DNA of 10,078 bases, taken from NCBI GenBank assembly GCA_946631535.1, contig CAMPAF010000089.1, forward strand, positions 1 to 10,078. The letters are read 5' to 3'. A program made the position numbers and the translations under genes. The notes below the pieces were generated by a model, which was not told the DNA's origin, did no database searches, and saw only the letters and a program-made list of their open reading frames with translations. Positions 1-5,842 of this stretch are shown here, piece by piece. Numbering within the stretch: position 1 is the first letter of the stretch; every line of letters begins with the position of its first letter. The stretch comes from an uncultured Verrucomicrobiota bacterium. GTDB taxonomy: Bacteria; Verrucomicrobiota; Kiritimatiellia; RFP12; UBA1067.

Positions 1-550
1 CGCGGCACATGCGGTAGTGGTGGTGGACGTCCTTCGGCGTCGTGCCGTCCAGCCAGGCGGCGTTGCCCTTGAAGCGGCGCACGACCTTGCCGTCGGGCGT
101 GATCTCGGAAAGGAAGTCGGTCGCGTTCTCGGCGACCAGGAAATTGCCGTTCTCCAGCAGGTCAAAACCGTACACGCCCTCGCCCGTCTTCGAGCGCTCG
201 CGGTGCGCACCCGGCGCAGGGTCGTAGATGAGCGTCGCCGCGCCCTTTCCCGGTTCGTCCACGCGCCAGAGGCAGCCGTTGGCGTAGAACAATCGCCCAT
301 TGGAGAGGAACGCCCGGTGAATGTTGCCGCAACCGGTCTGCTCCCACACGATCCGCCCATCGGTTCCCAGGAGGTACGCGCGCCCGCCCATCTTGCCGAT
401 GGCCGAAACGAGCAGCGGCGCCTCCGGCGTGCCCGTCAGCACGCCCGGCCGCTCACCGACCTCGCCGAAGGCGGCCGCAAAAACCGCCAACGCCAACAAC
501 AAACTCGCCGCCCGCCTTGTCCGCAGCATACTCAACCAAGTCTTTCTCAT
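1..550 (-). CDS. Secreted beta-propeller-like protein, N-terminal part (cut by window edge)
   Basis: The minus strand is open from an ATG at 550-548 to the window edge, giving 183 residues with no stop. Residues 1-29 look like a Sec signal peptide: basic RKTWLSMLRTRR, then the hydrophobic run ASLLLALAVFAAAF. The mature part holds short blade-like strands of the type found in PQQ-like or arylsulfotransferase-like propellers: YLLGTDGRIVWEQ (59-71), FLSNGRLFYANGCLWRVD (81-98), YGFDLLENGNFLVAEN (127-142) and ITPDGKVVRRFKGN (150-163), followed by a histidine run, DVHHHYRMCR (174-183). The repeated 'xDGRIVW / LxNGxxLxA' alternation is typical of such propellers. No substrate can be named. An ATG at codon 8 is an alternative start, but a promoter hexamer sits exactly 6 nt before the upstream ATG. 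The gene lies 85 nt after alr on the same strand and has its own promoter. The coding frame is convincing; the family call is moderate. Confidence 0.75.
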   Translation of the reverse strand, partial: MRKTWLSMLRTRRAASLLLALAVFAAAFGEVGERPGVLTGTPEAPLLVSAIGKMGGRAYLLGTDGRIVWEQTGCGNIHRAFLSNGRLFYANGCLWRVDEPGKGAATLIYDPAPGAHRERSKTGEGVYGFDLLENGNFLVAENATDFLSEITPDGKVVRRFKGNAAWLDGTTPKDVHHHYRMCR

Positions 551-556
551 GCCGAT

Positions 557-565
557 AGTATAGCA
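557..565 (-). promoter_or_regulatory. Extended -10 promoter element for the beta-propeller gene, leaderless configuration
   Basis: Read on the minus strand, the sequence is TGC-TATACT-ATCGGC-ATG. TATACT (562-557) matches TATAAT at five of six positions and is preceded by TGn, the extended -10 signature. Only six bases separate it from the start codon, so a start site at the usual distance would fall on the A of ATG. No -35 box is visible at 16-18 nt and no Shine-Dalgarno sequence is present. Confidence 0.5.
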
Positions 566-635
566 AAACGCCTTTACCTGAGATCTGCGGGATAAGCATC
601 GCGTCCATCTTCGAGACGGCGCAGTCGGTCCGTAC

Positions 636-1751
636 CTAGCGGTAGACGCGCTCGACGCGGTTGCCGAGCGAGCAGATGATCTCGTAGGCGTGCGTGCCCT
701 TGAGCGCACCCCAGTCGTCAGGCGTGACGCGCCCGGGACCAGTACCCCCCAGGCACACCACCTCGTCGCCGGCGGCGACGGACGGCACATGGCTCACGTC
801 CACAGTCGTGTAGTCCATCGAGATGCGTCCGATGACGGGACAAGGGATGTTCTGGATGAGGACGTGCCCGCGGTTCGTGAGCGCGAGCGGCAGGCCGTCC
901 GCGTAGCCGGCGGAGATCGTCGCCACGCGCGTGGGCCTGTTGAGGCACCAGGTGCGCCCGTAGCCGAGCGTCGTGCCGGCGGGGAGCGTGCGCACCTGCG
1001 CGACGCGCGTCTTGAGCGTCAGCACGGACTCGACCTTCAGCGCGCGCCGTCCGTTCGGGTCGAACGACCCGTAGAGGTTGATGCCGGTGCGCACCTGCGT
1101 GAACGGCGGCTTGGCCGCGCGCGGGAAGTTGTTGATGGCGTCGGAGGCCGCGATGTGCACGGTCTTGAACCGGATGCCGTCCTTCGCGAGATCCGCGAGC
1201 AGCGCGCGGAAGGCGTCGATCTGGTCCTCCGTGAAGGCGTTCGCCGGGTCGTAGGCCATCGGGCAGTGCGAGAAGATGCCGTCGAAGGCGAGGTGGGGAA
1301 GCTTCACGGCCGCGCGGATCGTGCGCGGCGCGTCGGCGAGCAGGATGCCGAGGCGGCCCATGCCCGTGTCCAGCTTGAAGTGGACGTGCGCGGTCGTCTT
1401 CAGCTTGCGCGCGGCGGCGCTGATAAGCTTCGCGGTGGGGAGGTCGATGACGGGAAGCGTGACGCCCGCCGCCACCATCGGCTCGATCTCGTCGGGCAGG
1501 ATGGAGGAAAGTATCTGCACGGGCTTGCCGCGCCCGGCGAGTTGGAGCGCCTCGAACGGCTCGGCCACGCCGAAGCCGGCGCAGTCAGTCTTCGAGAGCG
1601 CGTCCGCGCACGGGAGGACGCCAAGCCCGTAGGCGTTGGCCTTCATCACGCACAGCACCTTCGCCGGCTTGACGGCGGCCGCTATGCGCGAGAAGTTCCT
1701 GCGGAGCTTGCCGAGGTCGACCTCGACCCACACGCGACGCTGGAGTTCCAT
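636..1751 (-). CDS. alr: Alanine racemase (PLP-dependent)
   Basis: This 371-residue protein interconverts L- and D-alanine in the cytoplasm and supplies D-Ala for peptidoglycan. The length is normal for the family. The N-terminal PLP barrel carries the cofactor lysine K37 in VMKANAYGLG (35-44). Arg133, in KLDTGMGRLG (126-135), corresponds to the arginine that tunes the lysine. The catalytic tyrosine from the other subunit is Y264 in LGYGRTW (262-268). GRISMD (308-313) and the C-terminal YEIICSLGNRVERVYR (356-371) are also family hallmarks. The ATG at 1751 puts the classic 'VWVEVDLGKLRRN' near the N-terminus; the frame stays open further upstream but only inside ilvE. It follows ilvE by 11 nt, and the ilvE stop codon is part of an AAGG ribosome site (1764-1761) nine bases before the ATG. 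The two are probably co-transcribed and translationally coupled. No clear terminator follows the stop. Confidence 0.95.
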   Translation of the reverse strand: MELQRRVWVEVDLGKLRRNFSRIAAAVKPAKVLCVMKANAYGLGVLPCADALSKTDCAGFGVAEPFEALQLAGRGKPVQILSSILPDEIEPMVAAGVTLPVIDLPTAKLISAAARKLKTTAHVHFKLDTGMGRLGILLADAPRTIRAAVKLPHLAFDGIFSHCPMAYDPANAFTEDQIDAFRALLADLAKDGIRFKTVHIAASDAINNFPRAAKPPFTQVRTGINLYGSFDPNGRRALKVESVLTLKTRVAQVRTLPAGTTLGYGRTWCLNRPTRVATISAGYADGLPLALTNRGHVLIQNIPCPVIGRISMDYTTVDVSHVPSVAAGDEVVCLGGTGPGRVTPDDWGALKGTHAYEIICSLGNRVERVYR

Positions 1752-1762
1752 CGCGCGCCGCC

Positions 1763-2785
1763 TTACGAGAGCTTGACCTCGTGGCACCAGCCGTGCGTGT
1801 CGGGCAGGCGTCCGTACTGGATGCCCTGGACCGTGTCGAAGAGCTTCTGGAGGTGCGGCCCGACGGCGTCCGGCTCGCTGATCTTGATCACCTCGTCGCC
1901 GCGCGTGATCTCCCACACGGGCGTGACGACCACGGCCGTGCCGCACGCCGCCACCTCGGCGAACTCCTTGATCTCCTCGTAGGGCACGGGGCGGCACTCC
2001 ACCTTCCAGCCGAGGTCGGCCGCGCACTGCTTGAGCGACATGTTCGTCACGGAAGGCAGCACGGAGTGGGAGTCGGGCGTCACGTAGGTGCCGTCGGCCT
2101 TGATGCCGAGGAAGTTGGACGTGGAGAACTCCTCCACGTAGGTGTGCGACTTCGCGTCGAGGTAGAGCTCCACGGGCCAGCCGTCGTGCTTCGCCTTCTC
2201 GTGCGCGAAGAGCGAGGCCGCGTAGTTGCCGCCCACCTTCACGTCGCCCATGCCGTGCGGCGCGGCGCGGTCCCAGTCGTCGAGGATCACGGCGCGAACG
2301 GGCTTGAGCCCGCCCTTGTAGTACGCGCCCACGGGCATGACCATGATCATGAAGGTGTACTCCTTCGCCGGCGCCACGCCGATCTGCGGGCCCGTGCCGA
2401 TCAGGAGCGGACGCAGGTAGAGCGAGCCGCCCGTCCCGTACGGCGGCACGTACTCGGCGTTCGCGCGGATCACCTGTTCCGCGGCGTCTATGAACATCTC
2501 CTCCGGCACCGGCGGCATCACGCAGCGGACCGCGGTGCGGTACATGCGCTTCGCGTTCTCCTCCGGACGGAAGATCACGATCTTCCCGTCCTGCTGGCGG
2601 AACGCCTTCATTCCCTCAAAGCACTCCTGCCCGTAGTGCAGGCAGCTCGCGCCGATGTGCATCGTTATGTAGGGATCCTTGACGAACTCCGGCGCACTCC
2701 ACGCGCCGTCCTTCCACGTGTAGCGGATGTGGCAGTTTACGTCGGAAAATCCGAAACCCAGCTTGGACCAGTCGATGTTTGGCAT
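1763..2785 (-). CDS. ilvE: Branched-chain amino acid aminotransferase (PLP fold type IV)
   Basis: This 340-residue cytoplasmic enzyme moves the amino group between glutamate and the 2-keto acids of Leu, Ile and Val. It resembles the longer BCAT class (eukaryotic and many bacterial enzymes). Visible hallmarks are HYGQECFEGMKAF (50-62), FRPEENAKRM (72-81), LYLRPLLIGT (122-131), the PLP lysine K183 in DVKVGGNYAAS (181-191), EEFSTSNFLGI (218-228; E219 and the T/S-N pair are the usual phosphate and substrate region) and SVLPSVTNMSL (241-251), a slight variant of the common LPGVTR motif. ACGTAVVVTPV (280-290) is also typical. The ATG at 2785 is chosen because a strong GGAG site lies eight bases before it and the family N-terminus starts there; the upstream open extension runs into the promoter. 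It is the first gene of an operon with alr and diverges from the beta-helix gene. Confidence 0.95.
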   Translation of the reverse strand: MPNIDWSKLGFGFSDVNCHIRYTWKDGAWSAPEFVKDPYITMHIGASCLHYGQECFEGMKAFRQQDGKIVIFRPEENAKRMYRTAVRCVMPPVPEEMFIDAAEQVIRANAEYVPPYGTGGSLYLRPLLIGTGPQIGVAPAKEYTFMIMVMPVGAYYKGGLKPVRAVILDDWDRAAPHGMGDVKVGGNYAASLFAHEKAKHDGWPVELYLDAKSHTYVEEFSTSNFLGIKADGTYVTPDSHSVLPSVTNMSLKQCAADLGWKVECRPVPYEEIKEFAEVAACGTAVVVTPVWEITRGDEVIKISEPDAVGPHLQKLFDTVQGIQYGRLPDTHGWCHEVKLS

Positions 2786-2793
2786 AGATGTGA

Positions 2794-2800
2794 CTCCTTG
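2794..2800 (-). promoter_or_regulatory. Ribosome binding site of ilvE
   Basis: On the minus strand the bases before the start read CAAGGAGTCACATCT-ATG. AAGGAG is a near-perfect Shine-Dalgarno core with eight bases between GGAG and ATG. It fixes the start at 2785 and contrasts with the divergent beta-helix gene, which has no such site. Confidence 0.8.
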
Positions 2801-2811
2801 TTTGGGCGCAT

Positions 2812-2840
2812 ATTCTACCCCTTTTCCCCGCGGACGGCAA
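2812..2840 (-). promoter_or_regulatory. Sigma70-type promoter of the ilvE-alr operon
   Basis: Minus strand: TTGCCG at 2840-2835 (four of six matches to TTGACA), a 17-base spacer, and TAGAAT at 2817-2812 (five of six matches to TATAAT). The expected start site is near 2805, giving a leader of about 20 nt that includes the AAGGAG ribosome site. Spacing and both boxes agree, so this is a solid prediction from sequence alone. Confidence 0.65.
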
Positions 2841-2875
2841 GCCCGCATTTCATGCCACACGCAACCGCGTTTTTG

Positions 2876-2884
2876 TGGTATCAT
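2876..2884 (+). promoter_or_regulatory. Extended -10 promoter element of the beta-helix gene, leaderless configuration
   Basis: The plus strand reads GCGTTTTTG-TGG-TATCAT-GTGCGC-ATG. TATCAT (2879-2884) matches TATAAT at five of six positions and has the TGn extension. Six bases separate it from the start codon at 2891, so transcription would begin at the ATG itself. No -35 box and no Shine-Dalgarno sequence are visible. The layout copies that in front of the beta-propeller gene, including the GCGTTTT run upstream. Confidence 0.5.
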
Positions 2885-2890
2885 GTGCGC

Positions 2891-4852
2891 ATGGAAAGCA
2901 ACATACTCTCCCTCTCCTTCGCGAAACGCGTGCTTGCGGCAGCAGTGGCGGCCGGCACGATGGTGGCTGCGGCAGCCGACGGCACCGTAACGGCGTCGTC
3001 GTTCGGGTTCGACCCGAACGACTCAACGGAGATCCTCCAGAAGGCGCTCGACTCCGGCGCGCGGAAGATCGTCATCGACAAGCAGGCGTCCCCGTGGATC
3101 ACGCGGCCGCTCTTCGCGCGCTCGGACTGCGAGATCGTCTTCGCGCGCGGCACGGAAGTGGTCGCGAAGAAAGGCGCGTTCCTCGGCAAGGGCGACTCCC
3201 TCATCACCCTGAAACGCTCCAGGAACGTCAAGCTCAGCGGCTACGGCGCCACTCTGCGGATGCACCGCGACGACTATGCGGCGCCGCCCTACGCGAAGGC
3301 CGAGTGGCGGATGAGCGTAAACCTCCTCAGCTGCAGCAACGTCGTCGTCGAAGGACTCACCCTCCTGGAATCCGGCGGCGACGGCGTGTACGTGGGCGTC
3401 ACGGGGAAGAATGGCCCGTGCCAGGACATCGTGCTGCGCGACCTGGTCTGCGACCGCCAGTACCGCCAGGGCATCAGCGTCATCTCCGCGCGCAACCTCC
3501 TCATCGAGCGGTGCATACTGCGCGACACCGGCGGCACGCCGCCAGCTGCCGGCATCGACTTCGAGCCCAACCATCCGACCGAGGAGCTCACCGGCATCGT
3601 GATGCGCGACTGCACGATCTCCAACAACCAGGGCATCGGCCTCGACTTCTACCTCGGCCAGCTCGACGGCACCACCAAGCCCGTCTCCATCAGGATCGAG
3701 AACTGCCGCATGAGCGGGAACGCGCACGGGTTTGCACTCTCCAACGGACGCAAGGAAACGTTCGTGCGCGGGCGCGTGACGTGCGAGAACTGCTCGTTCG
3801 AGAACGAGCGCGGCTTCGCCGTCCTCCTGCGCCGCAAGCCGGCCAGCTCCGTCTTCGTCGATTTCGGCAACTGCCAGTTCATCAACTGCCATACGAACGC
3901 CAAGGCCGCGGCCGAGGTCTGCGACATGTCGTTCGGCACCACCGCGCCCGGCGCAGGCCCCACCGACGGCATCGCGCTGCGCGACTGCACGATCCGCCAG
4001 CCCGTCGCGCGCAAATGGCTCTCGCAAAAGCTGGACGCGCTCTCGACCGACGTGCCTTCCCAGATATCCGGCAAGCTGACAGTCGAATCCCCGTCCGGCA
4101 CGAGCACGTTCGCGCTCGACGCCGCCTGGCGCGACAGCCACTTCTCGAAGCCGGTCCTCGCAGGCGCCCCCAAGCGGCGCGACTTCGACCCGGCCGCCGC
4201 CCGCCCGTTCGATTCCTGCCCAGGCAAGACAGTACGCCTCAAGCCCTTCCGCTTCCGCAGCGGAGTCACATACCGCTTCTTCATGGCTGCGCCGGGCGAG
4301 GCCAGGTTCTCTGGCCGCTTCACCAAGGTCGGCAAACCGGCCTTCACCCCCAAGCCCGTGGTGATCAAGGACGCAGACGGCAAGACTTGCGCGACCATCA
4401 AGCTGAACGACACCGCCGAGACGCCATTCTCCTTCACGGCCAAGGCGGCAGGGTTCTACACGATGACCGCCGACGTCGGCAGCCACGCCTTCGGCCTCTC
4501 GGCGACGTCCGTCCCGATTGCGGTTACGCCGAAAGGCCTCGCCCGCACCGTATTCGCCACGCAAGGCACCCTCTACTTCCGCGCTGCGGCCGACACTCCC
4601 TTCATCGTCGCGGTCTCGGGCGAGGGCATGTCCGAACGCGTGCGCGCGCAGGTGTCGGATCCCGCCGGCAACACGCTATGGGACCAGGACCAGATCTTGG
4701 AATGGGCGGCATACCGTTCCGCCGAGCATCCGGCGGAAGGTCTCTGGCGCATCACGTTCGGCCGTGCGACAGGATACCCGTTCGAGGACTTCACCGTCCT
4801 CCAGCAGGGCGCAATCCCCGACTTCTTCCTCACCCCCGAAAAGTGCTGGTAA
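2891..4852 (+). CDS. Exported right-handed parallel beta-helix protein with C-terminal beta-rich part
   Basis: This is a 653-residue protein. Residues 1-29 form a Sec signal peptide (AKRVLAAAVAAGTMVAAAA, likely cleaved just before DGT). Residues 35-75, with FGFDPNDSTEILQKALDSGA (38-57), look like the cap of pectin-lyase-like folds, where 'D.ndDT..iq.Al..a' is typical. From about 76 to 370 short strands repeat, with recurring turns such as LSCSNVVVEGLTL (146-158), NLLIERCILRDT (202-213), IVMRDCTISNNQG (236-248), IRIENCRMSGN (267-277) and IALRDCTIRQP (361-371). GGDGVYVG (162-169) and GIDFEPNHP (221-229) sit where acidic active-site residues often occur in carbohydrate-active beta-helices. Residues about 440-640 are beta-sandwich-like, with no family I recognise. 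It is probably a periplasmic or secreted polysaccharide-active or -binding protein; the substrate is unknown. The ATG at 2891 is chosen because the frame upstream is antisense to ilvE, whereas a signal peptide starts exactly here. Confidence 0.85.
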   Translation: MESNILSLSFAKRVLAAAVAAGTMVAAAADGTVTASSFGFDPNDSTEILQKALDSGARKIVIDKQASPWITRPLFARSDCEIVFARGTEVVAKKGAFLGKGDSLITLKRSRNVKLSGYGATLRMHRDDYAAPPYAKAEWRMSVNLLSCSNVVVEGLTLLESGGDGVYVGVTGKNGPCQDIVLRDLVCDRQYRQGISVISARNLLIERCILRDTGGTPPAAGIDFEPNHPTEELTGIVMRDCTISNNQGIGLDFYLGQLDGTTKPVSIRIENCRMSGNAHGFALSNGRKETFVRGRVTCENCSFENERGFAVLLRRKPASSVFVDFGNCQFINCHTNAKAAAEVCDMSFGTTAPGAGPTDGIALRDCTIRQPVARKWLSQKLDALSTDVPSQISGKLTVESPSGTSTFALDAAWRDSHFSKPVLAGAPKRRDFDPAAARPFDSCPGKTVRLKPFRFRSGVTYRFFMAAPGEARFSGRFTKVGKPAFTPKPVVIKDADGKTCATIKLNDTAETPFSFTAKAAGFYTMTADVGSHAFGLSATSVPIAVTPKGLARTVFATQGTLYFRAAADTPFIVAVSGEGMSERVRAQVSDPAGNTLWDQDQILEWAAYRSAEHPAEGLWRITFGRATGYPFEDFTVLQQGAIPDFFLTPEKCW

Positions 4853-4854
4853 AA

Positions 4855-5838
4855 CTAGGCGTTCGCTTCTGCCTGCTGGCATTTCGCCTTCCGTTCCGAC
4901 AGCTGCTTGATGTCTGCCTCGGTAGGTTGTTTCCGGAAGTAGCGGTAGTTCAGCACCCAGCAGGACGGATGGCGACGAATCACGCGCTCCAGGTCGTGGA
5001 TGCAGTCCTGCGTTCGCCGCCAGACGTCCGTGCCCTTCTGCCACGGGTACAGGTTTATGAACTCGCAGCGGTATGTGCCGTCCTTTAGCGGACGGCTCCA
5101 CGCCACCACGATCGTCGCGTGCGTCTTTGCCGCAAGGAACGCCGGCGCAACAGACACAGGCATCGGCCGCCCGAAGAACTCCACCCACACGCCGCCGTTT
5201 GCCGGCTTCACCACCTGGTCCACCAGCAGACCGACGTCGGCACCTTCCTTCAGGCCCTCGAAAAGCGGACGGAACGCGCCATCGGCTGGGACGATCTCCT
5301 GCCCAATGGCCCTGCGCGACTTCATCAGCAACTCCGTCATGGCCGGCGTGCCGATGTTCTTCGCCACCGAGATCATGCGCCGCCCCTGGAGATGCACGAG
5401 CTGCGAGAGCACCTCCCAGCATCCCATGTGCGCCGACACGGTGACGAGCGGCTTGTGCTCCGCCAACACCTCCATGCACCTTGGCGAGAACGAGGCGACC
5501 GACGCCGCCCGCTTCATCGCGCGACGGCTGGTCCAGAACACGTGCCCGATGGTGCGCGCCATGTTGCGGTAGCTCCGCTTCAGGATGAGCTTCTCCTGAC
5601 GCGTCGGCGGAACCTTCAGGGATATTTCCCTTCCAAGCACTATCCGAAGATTAATCAGCGCGAGCATGCGCCCCTTGCGGTCGAAGAAGAACATCACGGC
5701 GCTCATGAAGTCGCAAAGCGCAAACAGCAGGCGATGCGGCATGTTCCCGAGGATGGCGATTCCCAGGAATATGCCCAACCACTCGAACGGGCGCCTCAGC
5801 CCGCGCCTGATCGGCTTGCGGTTGCGGTGACTCTTCAT
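4855..5838 (-). CDS. Lipid A biosynthesis acyltransferase, LpxL/HtrB family
   Basis: This 327-residue inner-membrane protein belongs to the family that transfers secondary acyl chains to the lipid A precursor on the cytoplasmic face. The length is normal (about 300-330). A basic N-terminus (KSHRNRKPIRRGLRR) precedes hydrophobic segments at about 20-52. The catalytic HX4E motif is HMGCWE (137-142). GLLVDQ (203-208) matches the family 'mLiDQ' block and FFGRP (221-225) the 'fFG.pa' block. The C-terminal block, usually 'P.qW.W.H+R', is here PSCWVLNYRYFRK (291-303), so the tryptophan is kept but the rest varies. The tail is lysine- and glutamine-rich. It lies 4 nt after the oxidoreductase stop, with AAGG (5851-5848) nine bases before ATG, so it is probably co-transcribed and translationally coupled. 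The ATG at 5838 is the first start after the preceding stop. The acyl chain and exact paralogue (LpxL or LpxM type) cannot be read from sequence. Confidence 0.85.
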   Translation of the reverse strand: MKSHRNRKPIRRGLRRPFEWLGIFLGIAILGNMPHRLLFALCDFMSAVMFFFDRKGRMLALINLRIVLGREISLKVPPTRQEKLILKRSYRNMARTIGHVFWTSRRAMKRAASVASFSPRCMEVLAEHKPLVTVSAHMGCWEVLSQLVHLQGRRMISVAKNIGTPAMTELLMKSRRAIGQEIVPADGAFRPLFEGLKEGADVGLLVDQVVKPANGGVWVEFFGRPMPVSVAPAFLAAKTHATIVVAWSRPLKDGTYRCEFINLYPWQKGTDVWRRTQDCIHDLERVIRRHPSCWVLNYRYFRKQPTEADIKQLSERKAKCQQAEANA

Positions 5839-5842
5839 ACCG

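Noticed and set aside
551..635. Terminator or small RNA in the 85-base gap after alr
   Set aside because: No hairpin with a T-run could be found by eye. The gap is explained by the promoter element of the next gene and otherwise shows nothing.
1752..1971. Possible overlap or fusion of alanine racemase with the aminotransferase, from the longer open racemase frame
   Set aside because: The open frame merely continues into ilvE out of frame. The conserved racemase N-terminus, the 11-nt gap and the AAGG site all support a separate start at 1751.
690..1982. 430-residue open frame on the plus strand opposite alr and ilvE
   Set aside because: It is antisense to two enzymes with complete family motifs. 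Its translation is rich in Arg, Ala, Val, Glu and His with no domain, as expected from reading GC-rich codons backwards.
1781..2890. Upstream extension of the beta-helix reading frame to 1781
   Set aside because: The first 370 codons lie opposite ilvE and are low-complexity Arg/Val/His. A signal peptide begins exactly at the ATG at 2891, just after a promoter hexamer.
3023..4564. 513-residue minus-strand frame opposite the beta-helix gene
   Set aside because: It is an antisense shadow with no recognisable domain and no ribosome site, while the plus strand has a signal peptide and helix repeats.
2875..5088. 737-residue plus-strand frame overlapping the beta-helix gene
   Set aside because: It is a shifted frame of the beta-helix gene, dominated by Arg, His and Pro, and runs on into antisense of the acyltransferase.
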